In this document: piece after piece, positions 55,499 to 63,779 of the stretch
Position numbering within the stretch: the stretch's first letter is position 1
Layout: the number at the start of each line of letters is the position of its first letter
Origin: CAZRQL01 sp964602415
GTDB lineage: Bacteria > Bacteroidota > Bacteroidia > Cytophagales > Flammeovirgaceae
Length of the DNA stretch: 64,000 nucleotides
Assembly (NCBI GenBank): GCA_964602415.1
Contig: CAZRQL010000002.1
Span: 62,001 to 126,000, forward strand
Direction of reading: 5' to 3'
Translations under genes and position numbers: made by a program
Notes under the pieces: generated by a model
Databases searched by the model: none
The model's input: the letters and a program-made list of their open reading frames with translations, nothing else
What the model was told of the DNA's origin: nothing

Positions 55499-56617
55499 AT
55501 GAAGCTGCGCTCTATCGTATTCACGCGGATGAAAGGCAAAAACAATCAGTGGAGCTTGCTGGGCAAAGACAACAGCGACATTGTTTTTGGCGATATCAAC
55601 CTAATAGTGGGCAAAAACGCCTCCGGCAAAAGCCAAATAATGAATGCACTTCACCAACTGGCCCGCTTTTTCAACTATGGAAGGGCATCGCAGGCTTTTG
55701 CATGTAGCGAAATTGAGTGTAACATCCAATTTGAATACAACAAACAAACCGTCAGGTACTTTTTGCAAATAAATGAATCCCAAATCTTTCAAGAAAAAAT
55801 ACACATACAAAACAAAGTCAAATTAGACAGGCAAAAAGGTAAAATCTGGAATCTGGAAACCAATAGTTTTTTGCATTTTGAATTGGACAAAGATATTTCT
55901 GCCGTTTCCAAGGCCGATAAAAAGCAGTATCCGTATTTGGAATGGATACATTTTTGGGGCAAAAACCTGAAGTTTTTCCGTTTTGGCAGTTTGTTGGGAA
56001 AAGACAAAACACACAACGAAGATACAAACTTCAAAGAAGACCAAATTCCCATTTTGATACTGTTGGAAAACAGCCCCGAAACAGCCAAGAACAAAGCCCA
56101 AACCTTGCAAGACATGAACAAACTGGGCTACGATTTGCAAGCTATCGCTCTGGATACCATCACAATACACGATTTGCCTGTGGGTATGGGTCTGAAAGTT
56201 ACTGAGCAAGGGGTAGATATCCCTCAGAGAGATATGTCTCAGGGCATGTTTAGGGTGTTGTCGCTGCTGCTGCAAATCAACCAATATTTGTTCAAAAACA
56301 TACCGACTTGCATTTTGATTGATGACTTGGGAGAGGGCTTGGATCACCAGCGTTCCAAAGCACTGGTGGACTTGCTGCTACAAAAAGCCCGACACCACCA
56401 CATCCAAATTATTTTGACCAGCAACGACCGCTTTGTGATGAACAAAATACCGCTTGAAAACTGGCTTGTGGTGCACAAAGAAGATAAGAAATCCATTTTC
56501 TACGGCTATCAGAATTCCAAAGAAATCTTTGAAGAATACAAATATTCGGGACTCAGCAATTTTGATTTTTTGGCGACGGAGTTCTATTTGGGCGGATTTG
56601 AAAAAGAGGAGTTATGA
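55499..56617 (+). CDS. AAA/ABC-type ATPase of an OLD/Rlo-like defence module
   Basis: The 372-residue protein starts at ATG 55499, 4 nt after the permease stop. It has Walker A GKNASGKS (38-45), a degenerate signature DMSQGM (245-250), Walker B CILIDDLGEGLDHQR (271-285) and a switch-like TSND (307-310). The long central domain between Walker A and the signature is typical of SMC/RecF-like single-protein ATPases (AAA_15/AAA_21 type), such as those of OLD, PARIS and RloA. Its stop overlaps the next gene's ATG by 4 nt. The pairing with a TOPRIM gene is the main reason to call it defence-related; there is no direct evidence of activity. Confidence 0.75.
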   Translation: MKLRSIVFTRMKGKNNQWSLLGKDNSDIVFGDINLIVGKNASGKSQIMNALHQLARFFNYGRASQAFACSEIECNIQFEYNKQTVRYFLQINESQIFQEKIHIQNKVKLDRQKGKIWNLETNSFLHFELDKDISAVSKADKKQYPYLEWIHFWGKNLKFFRFGSLLGKDKTHNEDTNFKEDQIPILILLENSPETAKNKAQTLQDMNKLGYDLQAIALDTITIHDLPVGMGLKVTEQGVDIPQRDMSQGMFRVLSLLLQINQYLFKNIPTCILIDDLGEGLDHQRSKALVDLLLQKARHHHIQIILTSNDRFVMNKIPLENWLVVHKEDKKSIFYGYQNSKEIFEEYKYSGLSNFDFLATEFYLGGFEKEEL

Positions 56618-57324
56618 AAAAAATTGCTTTCTTTGTAGAAGGCCAAACTGAGCAGTTTTTTATCAACAAACTATTGATAGAAATAGCAGGCAGCAAAAAC
56701 ATAGTGGTAGAGCTAAGAAAATTTAGGGGCAAGGGCAAAAGCACCAAACAAATATTTCCCAAAACACTGGCCGAAGGCGGACAAAATGCTACCCATTTTG
56801 TGCTGCTTTATGACTGTGGCGGCGATGAAAGCGTCAAATCAAGAATATTGGAGGAGTCAAAGTACCTCATCAAAAATGGTTTTTCGGAAGTTGTCGGACT
56901 CAGGGACTTGTATCCGCTCACAGATTTGGGGCGTTTGCTCAAGCGGCTCAGATACGGTTGGCGGGATGTAGAGCCGCCCCTACCCAAAAAAACCTTCATC
57001 ATCGTGGCCAACCGCGAAATAGAAGACTGGTTTTTGGCCGAGTGCCATCATTTTGCCTGCATTGACAAGTCTCTGACCCTGTCCAATATCGTACGAAAAG
57101 CAAAGTTTGACCCTTGCGAAGCAAAAACACACCTCAGGCAGGGGACGGCCAGCGAAGACATGAATCGAGTCTATAGAATAGCAGGCAAGGTTTACAGCAA
57201 AAGCAAGGAAAAGGTACAAAAAACGGTGGAGTGTTTGGACTACCAACATTTGTACTTGCAAGTGCGAAATAAAATCAGTGAGTTGGATTTGTTGCTCAAT
57301 AAGATTGACAAATTTTTGAGTTGA
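56614..57324 (+). CDS. TOPRIM-like DUF4276/RloB-type protein, partner of the AAA ATPase
   Basis: The 236-residue protein shows the TOPRIM acidic pattern: E9 in FVEGQTEQFF, then LLYDCGGDE with D67 and D71, and a later REIEDWFLAE (134-143) like the ExxxWfLaD motif of DUF4276. In OLD, PARIS and Rlo systems the TOPRIM chain is the nuclease effector controlled by an ABC/AAA chain. ATGA overlap with the upstream ATPase gene means the two are translationally coupled. I infer metal-dependent nucleic-acid cleavage; no nuclease is proven for this protein. Confidence 0.75.
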   Translation: MKKIAFFVEGQTEQFFINKLLIEIAGSKNIVVELRKFRGKGKSTKQIFPKTLAEGGQNATHFVLLYDCGGDESVKSRILEESKYLIKNGFSEVVGLRDLYPLTDLGRLLKRLRYGWRDVEPPLPKKTFIIVANREIEDWFLAECHHFACIDKSLTLSNIVRKAKFDPCEAKTHLRQGTASEDMNRVYRIAGKVYSKSKEKVQKTVECLDYQHLYLQVRNKISELDLLLNKIDKFLS

Positions 57325-57346
57325 AACGCCTGTAAGTCGGTTTTGG

Positions 57347-59275
57347 CTAAGCCAAGACTTTTTTCTCAAGCACCAATTCGCAGACAGACCGGAAAATACC
57401 TTCGGGATCGAACCCAGCCAAAGCCTGAAGCTCAATAGGTTCGCCTTGCTCAATGACTTCATCGGGTATGCCCAGGCGTTTGATCTTGCCTTTGTAGCCG
57501 ACTTGAGAGGCATATTCCAACACCGCCGAGCCAAAGCCGCCCATAATACAGCCGTCTTCTATGGTCAAAATGGTATCAAACTTAGAAAATACTTGATCCA
57601 ACAGCTTGGTATCCAATGGTTTTACAAAGCGCATATCACAATGAGCCACATCGACACCATTCTGCTCAAATCGTGGCTGAAGCCCCACCACATAGTTGCC
57701 TACATGGCCAATGGTCAAAATGGCAATGTCTCGACCGTCTTTGATGAGGCGGCCTGTACCTACCTGCATGGCTTTCATGGGGGTGCGCCACTCGGGCATG
57801 ACCCCTTCGCCTCTGGGGTAGCGAATGGTAAAAGCCTTACCCTCGCGAGGCAATTGGGCGGTGAACATCATGTCCCTGAGTTCGGCTTCGTTCATTGGGG
57901 CGGCCACTACCATATTGGGTACGCAACGCATGTAGGCTATGTCGTAGTTGCCGTGATGGGTTGCCCCGTCAGCACCCACAAATCCCGCCCTGTCCAAACA
58001 AAAATTCACCGCCAAATTTTGGATACACACATCGTGAATCACTTGGTCGTAAGCCCTTTGCATAAAGGTAGAATAGATATTGCAAAAAGGAATCAGCCCT
58101 TGTGTGGCCATACCCGCCGAGAGGGTTACGGCATGCTGCTCGGCAATGCCTACGTCAAAAGCCCTGTCGGGCATGGCCTTCATCATGATATTCATGGAAC
58201 AGCCGCTCGGCATGGCCGGTGTAATGCCCACGATGTTGGGGTTTTGTTCGGCCAACTCAACCAGCGTATGACCAAAAACATCTTGGTACTTAGGGGGTTG
58301 GGGAGTATCAGATGCTTTTTTCTTGATCTCGCCGGTGATTTTGTCAAATTTACCCGGGGCGTGCCATTTGGTTTGGTCTTTTTCTGCCAAGGCGTAGCCT
58401 TTGCCTTTTACGGTAACACAGTGCAACAGTTTAGGGCCGGGTATGTTTTTCAAATCGCGCAGCACATGAACCAAATGATTGACATCGTGCCCATCAACAG
58501 GCCCAAAATACCTCAGTTTTAGCGATTCAAAGAGATTGCTGTGAGAGAGCAGCACCGATTTGATACTGTGGTCAATACGGGCTACGGCCTTTCTTGCCCC
58601 CGGACTTAGCCGCTCCAATCTTCCCAACAATTGCCAAATATCATCTTTGATTCGGTTGTAAAAACCGGAAGTAGTGATATCGGTAAGGTAGTCTTTAAGT
58701 GCTCCTACATTGGGGTCAATCGACATACAGTTGTCGTTGAGGATAATAAGCAGATTGGTGTCCGAAACTCCGGCGTGGTTCATCCCCTCAAAAGCCAAGC
58801 CTGCCGTCATAGCCCCGTCGCCTATCACGGCCACATGTTGGCGGTTTTCACCTTTGAGTTTGCTGGCCAAGGCCATACCCAAAGCCGCCGAAATAGAAGT
58901 AGAAGAGTGCCCTACCCCAAAGGTATCGTAAGGGCTTTCGTGGCGACGCGGAAAGCCTGAAATGCCCTCAAGGGTGCGGTTGGTATGAAAAACATCGCGC
59001 CTGCCGGTGAGAATTTTATGTCCGTAAGCCTGATGGCCCACATCCCAAACCAACTGATCGTCAGGCGTGTTGAGCACATAATGTAAAGCTACACTCAACT
59101 CGACCACTCCCAAACTGGCACCAAAATGTCCGCCAAAAATAGAAACGTGATCTACTATGAATTGCCTAAGTTCAGCACAGACTTCTACCAGTTGGTCTTC
59201 AGAGAGTTTTTTCAAGTCTTGCGGTGAATCTATTGCGGCAAGAAGGTTGCCGGGTTTGATAAGAGAAGAAGTCAT
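57347..59275 (-). CDS. dxs: 1-deoxy-D-xylulose-5-phosphate synthase
   Basis: The 642-residue protein joins pyruvate and glyceraldehyde-3-phosphate in the MEP isoprenoid pathway. Thiamine-diphosphate motif GDGAMTAGLAFEGMNHAG with ILNDN, the DVGHQAYGHKILTGR block, GVGHSSTS and the C-terminal transketolase-like domains (DVGIAEQHAVTLSAG; IYSTFMQRAYDQ) are present. It converges with the TOPRIM gene, 22 nt apart. The presence of dxs fits the UbiA gene downstream of the peptidase in needing isoprenoids, but there is no operon link. Confidence 0.96.
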   Translation of the reverse strand: MTSSLIKPGNLLAAIDSPQDLKKLSEDQLVEVCAELRQFIVDHVSIFGGHFGASLGVVELSVALHYVLNTPDDQLVWDVGHQAYGHKILTGRRDVFHTNRTLEGISGFPRRHESPYDTFGVGHSSTSISAALGMALASKLKGENRQHVAVIGDGAMTAGLAFEGMNHAGVSDTNLLIILNDNCMSIDPNVGALKDYLTDITTSGFYNRIKDDIWQLLGRLERLSPGARKAVARIDHSIKSVLLSHSNLFESLKLRYFGPVDGHDVNHLVHVLRDLKNIPGPKLLHCVTVKGKGYALAEKDQTKWHAPGKFDKITGEIKKKASDTPQPPKYQDVFGHTLVELAEQNPNIVGITPAMPSGCSMNIMMKAMPDRAFDVGIAEQHAVTLSAGMATQGLIPFCNIYSTFMQRAYDQVIHDVCIQNLAVNFCLDRAGFVGADGATHHGNYDIAYMRCVPNMVVAAPMNEAELRDMMFTAQLPREGKAFTIRYPRGEGVMPEWRTPMKAMQVGTGRLIKDGRDIAILTIGHVGNYVVGLQPRFEQNGVDVAHCDMRFVKPLDTKLLDQVFSKFDTILTIEDGCIMGGFGSAVLEYASQVGYKGKIKRLGIPDEVIEQGEPIELQALAGFDPEGIFRSVCELVLEKKVLA

Positions 59276-59309
59276 TAAAATATTTTATTTATTTGACGCA
59301 ATCAAGCAG

Positions 59310-59317
59310 CAAATATA
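59310..59317 (-). promoter_or_regulatory. Bacteroidota -7 box for dxs
   Basis: This reads TATATTTG on the minus strand and lies 34 nt before the start at 59275. Confidence 0.5.
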
Positions 59318-59373
59318 CCTAAAAACTCTTGTCCGATTTAAGGTGATGTTGCAAAACGTAGTATTAGACAAAG

Positions 59374-59478
59374 TTATACTATAAATTAAGTGGTTTTATA
59401 TTTTTTTTAGAATTAAATCCTTGAAAATCAAGCGAATCAATCCTTAAAATCTTAAAAATCACTTAAATCTTGGTATAA
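59374..59478. repeat. 105-bp MITE-like dispersed repeat, copy 2
   Basis: The 105 nt are identical to 34621-34725 and share its terminal inverted repeat. This copy lies between the dxs promoter and the end of the alpha/beta hydrolase gene (12 nt from the stop), outside any coding region. Confidence 0.85.
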
Positions 59479-59489
59479 AACATGTTTTT

Positions 59490-60347
59490 TTATTTTGTAT
59501 CATTTCCATATTTAAAAATGGCCTCCTTGATTAAGTGAGGAGCTTGCCAAGGAATCAGATGAGATAGGTTGTCTAAAAACACCGTATCTATTTGAGATGC
59601 AGCAACAAGCATTTGTTTTGCAAAAACTGAATTCTCAAAGGGTACAATCCAGTCACTTTTGCCGTGTATGAGCGTAACAGGCACTTGCACTTTGTGCCAA
59701 TTGCACTCCATGGCTTCGAGTTGGGCAGGGTGTGCCAGTTTTTCGTCGTTGCTGACCCTGATAGCCCAAGGCACTGCCCATTTGATAGTCCAATGGTCAA
59801 GTACGGGATTGATAAAAAACTTTCGCTCGTGCCGGGGGTCAAAACCGCCGGCAGCCAAGACCAAAGCCCCAATTTGATGGGGAAAATCCATCGCTAAGCG
59901 AGCCGCTATGGTCGCCCCGTAAGAGTGTCCCACCAAAATAGGCGGCTTAGGGCTGAAATTAAGGGATAGTACGCCGGAGAGGGCTGCGGCTTGATGGGCA
60001 ACCGATACCTCGGAAACGCCCGGATTGGAAAGCCCATAGCCCAGCCTATCTACCGAAACCAAGCGAAAGCGCGCTCGCAACTCTTCATCCTGCATGATTG
60101 AGATAAAGTCGGCCATCGAACCCGGTGCACCATGCACAAAAACAACCATCCGAGCATCCTGTCTGCCCACTTCAACATATTTAAGCGCACCCACCTGACC
60201 GGTTTTGGCTTTATGCAAAGGCGTGCTAAGTCTTGTAAGAATTTTTTTTTCGCTCATCCTAAAGGTCAAACACGAATGTAACAAAACAATAGCCAAACAC
60301 AAAACTGTGGCAAACCCTATCCCCAGCCAAGGTCGGATTTTTTTCAT
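59490..60347 (-). CDS. Alpha/beta hydrolase, membrane-anchored
   Basis: The 285-residue protein has an N-terminal hydrophobic segment with LLHSC at Cys26 that could be a lipobox. The oxyanion motif VHGAPGS, nucleophile elbow GHSYGAT (Ser), and C-terminal Asp (GKSDWIVP) and His (NLSHLIPW) make a complete catalytic triad. Substrate unknown. It follows the OB-fold gene by 3 nt. Confidence 0.85.
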   Translation of the reverse strand: MKKIRPWLGIGFATVLCLAIVLLHSCLTFRMSEKKILTRLSTPLHKAKTGQVGALKYVEVGRQDARMVVFVHGAPGSMADFISIMQDEELRARFRLVSVDRLGYGLSNPGVSEVSVAHQAAALSGVLSLNFSPKPPILVGHSYGATIAARLAMDFPHQIGALVLAAGGFDPRHERKFFINPVLDHWTIKWAVPWAIRVSNDEKLAHPAQLEAMECNWHKVQVPVTLIHGKSDWIVPFENSVFAKQMLVAASQIDTVFLDNLSHLIPWQAPHLIKEAIFKYGNDTK

Positions 60348-60350
60348 ATT

Positions 60351-60782
60351 TTACTGATTTTCAATAACACATCGAAGCATCATCACATCCATAAGATAGC
60401 CACTGCAAATACCCTTGACCAGCACTCGCTGCCCCACTTTGAGCGAAGGGTTGACCTGGAGCATTTTGCAGTTGACTCCACCCAAATCAGATGCCTCAAG
60501 GCCAACGAATTGCTCACCGTTTTCGGTTTTTATTGCTGTGATTTGTCCGCTGACTGCAATGACCTTATTTACATACTTTTGAGAAGCATTTGCCTCGTCG
60601 CCATCGAACTCCTGCCAAAGCTCGGCAGCAGACAAACTGAACTCAGCCACTGCCCCCGCCACATCCACATGAGGCTTGTGGTAGTAGCGATAAAACCAAA
60701 TGCCTGCGGATAAAACCAGCATCAAAATCAGCGATTTGATAACCCTTGGGCGCAAATTTTCAATTATTGGGTCTGTTTGCAT
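60351..60782 (-). CDS. Membrane-anchored OB-fold (tRNA_anti-like) protein
   Basis: The 143-residue protein has one N-terminal span (about 14-31), then an OB-fold like the tRNA_anti-like family (VNKVIAVSGQITAIKTENGEQFVGL, KVGQRVLVKGICSGYLMDV). Its first 23 nt overlap the 3' end of the upstream cytochrome gene. Members are periplasmic and poorly characterised. Confidence 0.75.
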   Translation of the reverse strand: MQTDPIIENLRPRVIKSLILMLVLSAGIWFYRYYHKPHVDVAGAVAEFSLSAAELWQEFDGDEANASQKYVNKVIAVSGQITAIKTENGEQFVGLEASDLGGVNCKMLQVNPSLKVGQRVLVKGICSGYLMDVMMLRCVIENQ

Positions 60783-61104
60783 CTATCCATGCTTTGATTT
60801 TGTTGATTTCGCACTCGGGAAGTTTGCCTCCGGGGGGCATGGGGTAAGCCCCTTGCAGGTGGGCTACAGATTGATACAGTTTGCTTTGGCTGCTTATAGC
60901 GGCATAGCCCTCCAAACTCACGCCCCCCAACCTTGCCCCGTTGCCGTGGCAAGTGTAGCAACTGCGCTCAATAACAGGCAACACGTCTTTTGAGAAACTC
61001 ACGTTGCGTGTATCGCAAGCGGGGTTCAAAGATTCTTCACTGTCTTTGCGGCAGGAGACAACAACAAAGGCTACAAAACCGAATAACAAATTTTTTTTAA
61101 TCAT
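60760..61104 (-). CDS. c-type cytochrome-like lipoprotein
   Basis: Read from ATG 61104 (MIKKNLLFGFVAFVVV) the protein has 114 residues. A lipobox VVVSC is followed by one heme site CYTCHG and a probable axial methionine in YPMPPGG. It should carry electrons at the envelope or be a sensor lipoprotein. The gene heads a three-gene minus-strand run (cytochrome, OB-fold, hydrolase). Confidence 0.85.
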   Translation of the reverse strand: MIKKNLLFGFVAFVVVSCRKDSEESLNPACDTRNVSFSKDVLPVIERSCYTCHGNGARLGGVSLEGYAAISSQSKLYQSVAHLQGAYPMPPGGKLPECEINKIKAWIDANRPNN

Positions 61105-61206
61105 TATCAATACTTTAACGTACACACAACGAGACTTCGGGGGCAATACCTTTATTTGACAAAGAAAAGGTTGCTGAAGATATTTTTAAAAATTTTATTT
61201 GAAAAT

Positions 61207-61237
61207 TTTGTGAAAGAAAAATATGTACTCATATTTG
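61207..61237 (+). promoter_or_regulatory. Promoter of the tRNA-Ser/Pro cluster
   Basis: TTTG (61207-61210), a 19-nt spacer and CATATTTG (61230-61237, one mismatch to TAnnTTTG) precede tRNA-Ser by 15 nt. Confidence 0.7.
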
Positions 61238-61252
61238 CAGCCCAAACACAAA

Positions 61253-61344
<92 letters not shown>

Positions 61345-61418
61345 AGGGAAGTAGCACAGTCCGGTAGTGTACCTGGTTTGGGACCAGGTGGTCGCAGGTT
61401 CGAATCCTGTCTTCCCTA
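61345..61418 (+). tRNA. tRNA-Pro (anticodon UGG)
   Basis: The acceptor AGGGAAG pairs with CTTCCCT, and the anticodon stem CCTGG/CCAGG encloses TTTGGGA (anticodon TGG). It begins 1 nt after tRNA-Ser, so they share a transcript. Confidence 0.95.
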
Positions 61419-61422
61419 CTCC

Positions 61423-61459
61423 AAAAGCCCTCATAACATAAAAAATTATGAGGCTTTTG
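61423..61459 (+). terminator. Hairpin between tRNA-Pro and tRNA-Arg
   Basis: AAAAGCCCTCATAA pairs with TTATGAGGCTTTT (one bulge), and the second arm ends in T4. It looks like a terminator for tRNA-Ser/Pro, but tRNA-Arg follows only 5 nt later. Confidence 0.6.
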
Positions 61460-61463
61460 TTTT

Positions 61464-61537
61464 GATTCGTTAGCTCAATTGGATAGAGCAACTGCCTTCT
61501 AAGCAGTAGGTTACTGGTTCGATTCCAGTACGAATCA
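61464..61537 (+). tRNA. tRNA-Arg (anticodon UCU)
   Basis: The acceptor GATTCGT/ACGAATC, anticodon stem ACTGC/GCAGT with loop CTTCTAA (anticodon TCT) and T-arm GGTTCGATTCC are complete. I see no separate promoter in the 45 nt before it. Confidence 0.95.
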
Positions 61538-62042
61538 CTGAAGAACCTTACATCTTGGTTTCTCTTTCCCGCTTCTCTGACAAAATCATCTTCAGTTTTC
61601 AAAGCCTTTTTCATAAAGGCAACTCAACAAGTTACCCAAAATTTTGGGCTAATGTGAACGATATGTTACCGGACTCCCAACTCAGGCTGCCAAAACAAAA
61701 CTTCTCTTCGATGCAAATGTTTGCATTGAAAAAATAAGTTGATTTTCAAGCAACTAAAAAAAAATATTTATACACCAAAGTATAAAAAAATGCTAAAAAT
61801 AGCGTAATAATACCATAAAAATAGAAAGTTCAATTTAACTGCGTTTAGCCAGCAAGGTTAAATTTCAATTAAATTTTACTGAATATGAGTATTTTTTTGT
61901 TTGTGTGTAAAGATTTTTACAATTTTGCACTGTCATCAATCAGACAAGTGAAGCATAAAAGTTCCACAAATCAAAATTAGAATGGCAAGTTACTTTTTCT
62001 CATAATAGTTTTACAAACTTTTGAACATGAACAGTGGAAAGG
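61538..62042 (+). other. Non-coding region, possible small RNA
   Basis: I see no convincing gene here; the short frames are not conserved-looking. Notable sites are the perfect palindromes CCCAAAATTTTGGG (61635-61648) and ATGCAAA/TTTGCAT (61711-61726). An AT-rich stretch near 61896-61927 contains TTTG followed by TACAATTTTG, a poor match to the usual promoter. A strong terminator follows at 62043-62068, so a transcript of about 130-140 nt could end there. Confidence 0.35.
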
Positions 62043-62068
62043 CCCGACTCTTTGAGACGGGTTTTTTT
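62043..62068 (+). terminator. Intrinsic terminator of an unidentified transcript
   Basis: CCCG-A-CTC and GAG-A-CGGG form a stem with an internal A-A mismatch and a TTT loop, followed by T7. No gene ends immediately upstream. Confidence 0.75.
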
Positions 62069-62116
62069 GTTTGTTTTGGTCAAATAAATCCTTGAAGCAG
62101 CAATGATTTTGATACT

Positions 62117-62124
62117 TATTTTTG
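62117..62124 (+). promoter_or_regulatory. Bacteroidota -7 box for the PagL-like gene
   Basis: TATTTTTG fits TAnnTTTG and ends only 4 nt before the ATG at 62129, so transcription may start at or near the start codon. Confidence 0.55.
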
Positions 62125-62128
62125 CAGC

Positions 62129-63199
62129 ATGAGATTTTTGGTTTTGGCTTGCGCGCTTATGGTCTGCCATCTGTGCAAAGCCCAACAGTTTGAGAGTGCT
62201 CAATTTAGCTATCACGGGGGAATGCTATACGTACACCACCCCGAATTAGACAGTTTGGGTGGCTATGCCAATATGGTGCAAATAGACCTTTTCAAAAGAT
62301 TGGACGGCAGCAAGTTGTGGCATCATCTCTATGGCTTTCCCCGCGTGGGATTTACCTTGCTGGCAGGCAACACAGGCTCTAAGCATTTGGGTAGCTTTGT
62401 GGCAGGGCTGGCTTTTTTGGAGCCTACTATTTGGCAAAACAGGGCATGGAAGCTCAGGGGCAGGCTGGCTTTTGGCTTTGGGTACCTGGACAAACCTTAC
62501 CACGCAAAGCGGAACCCCGCCAACCAATTAATAGGCACACACCTCAACTACTCGCTGCAAGGCACGCTGTCTTTGGGCTACCACACATCCAAATGGGAGG
62601 CAGGGCTTTTTGCTGCCATGACCCACTTCTCAAACGCCGCCTTCTACGCCCCCAATAAAGGAATCAATATGCCCAGCTATGGCCTATATGGCTGCTACCG
62701 TTGGAGAGAAGCAGAAAGACAAAGCGCAGACATGCCCGAATTTAGCAAAAAGTGGCAATTGCACCTTAGCTTAGGCGGCGGTATCAAACAAATCGGCAAC
62801 TTTCCCGTCGAGCCGCAGTTTGTTGTCTGGAGCGCAACCGCATACGCCCACAAAAGAGTAAACTACCTGAGTGCCATACAGTTCGGGGCTGCCTTATTTG
62901 GCGACGGTGCGCTGAAACATCAACTCTCAATCATCCAAAAAAATGACCAAAGACTCCTCAACGTCAAAGACCATCACATGCTGGGGCTGCTAATCGGTTA
63001 CGAGGCAAGGATGGAGCGTTTGGCGATACTGGTGCAAGTGGGCGGGTACGTGTACGACCCCGTCAAATTTTACGCGCCTGTTTTTCAACGATATGGCCTT
63101 AAGTGGTACGCAACCAAGCGCGTGTTTATGGGCGGCAACCTCAAAGCCCACTTCGGGGCGGCTGACTTTGCCGAATGGAATATCGGTTATGTGCTTTGA
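62129..63199 (+). CDS. PagL-like lipid A 3-O-deacylase (acyloxyacyl hydrolase)
   Basis: The 356-residue protein has a signal peptide (1-18) and then beta-barrel-like strands. The MTHFSNAAF motif carries the H and S of PagL, which removes the 3-O acyl chain of lipid A in the outer membrane. It is about twice the length of short PagL proteins and resembles the longer Bacteroidota acyloxyacyl hydrolases. The catalytic glutamate is not clear to me, so activity is uncertain. Confidence 0.75.
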   Translation: MRFLVLACALMVCHLCKAQQFESAQFSYHGGMLYVHHPELDSLGGYANMVQIDLFKRLDGSKLWHHLYGFPRVGFTLLAGNTGSKHLGSFVAGLAFLEPTIWQNRAWKLRGRLAFGFGYLDKPYHAKRNPANQLIGTHLNYSLQGTLSLGYHTSKWEAGLFAAMTHFSNAAFYAPNKGINMPSYGLYGCYRWREAERQSADMPEFSKKWQLHLSLGGGIKQIGNFPVEPQFVVWSATAYAHKRVNYLSAIQFGAALFGDGALKHQLSIIQKNDQRLLNVKDHHMLGLLIGYEARMERLAILVQVGGYVYDPVKFYAPVFQRYGLKWYATKRVFMGGNLKAHFGAADFAEWNIGYVL

Positions 63200-63598
63200 A
63201 TGGGCGGCAGACCCAAGTATTGAGTTTGAATTCGTTTTTAGTGGTTTCATCTATGGGTAGCCACGGAACATCTGCAATTTTCTAAAAGGATGTTGCAGGG
63301 TTGGTGATGGTTGTTTTATTGTTTCTCATTTTTGTAAAATGTATCCTGTTGCCAATTTGAAGGGTTTTTGATAATGTAATGGCTGATTCTTTGAAACGAT
63401 TCATCATTGCGGATGATATGGTCGTGAAAACGGGTTTGCCATTGAAATTGAAATCCCAGTCGGCGTGCGTGCCGGGTAACGGCAGATTTGTAGGAACGAA
63501 CAATAGACGATACCGAATTTGATTTGGGGGATATTTTTGCCATCTGTTCGTTTTTATAGGTCGTTAAATCCCCCTGTCCGATGCAATCGGGCAGGCGT

Positions 63599-63649
63599 GG
63601 GGATGGGGATGGGGATGGGGATGGGGATGGGGATGGGGATGGGGATGGG
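63599..63649 (+). repeat. GGGGAT hexanucleotide tandem repeat
   Basis: About 8.5 copies end at the assembly gap. On the minus strand they read (CCCCAT)n and would encode His-Pro pairs inside the transposase frame. Confidence 0.9.
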
Positions 63650-63674
63650 NNNNNNNNNNNNNNNNNNNNNNNNN
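63650..63674. other. Assembly gap (25 N)
   Basis: Twenty-five N residues lie between the GGGGAT repeat and a G homopolymer. Their number is probably not the true size. Confidence 0.98.
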
Positions 63675-63700
63675 GGGGGGGGGGGGGGGGGGGGGGGGGG
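63675..63700 (+). repeat. G homopolymer at the edge of the gap
   Basis: Twenty-six consecutive G residues. Such a run next to an N gap and a G-rich repeat is likely at least partly an assembly or sequencing artefact. Confidence 0.8.
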
Positions 63701-63715
63701 AGGGGGATGGGGATG

Positions 63716-63779
<64 letters not shown>

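Noticed and set aside
57446..58522. A 358-residue plus-strand frame opposite dxs
   Set aside because: It lies antisense inside a clear dxs gene and is a coding-strand shadow.
63564..63690. His-Pro repeat protein from the GGGGAT tract
   Set aside because: It is the reading of simple repeats next to an assembly gap and cannot be trusted as a protein.
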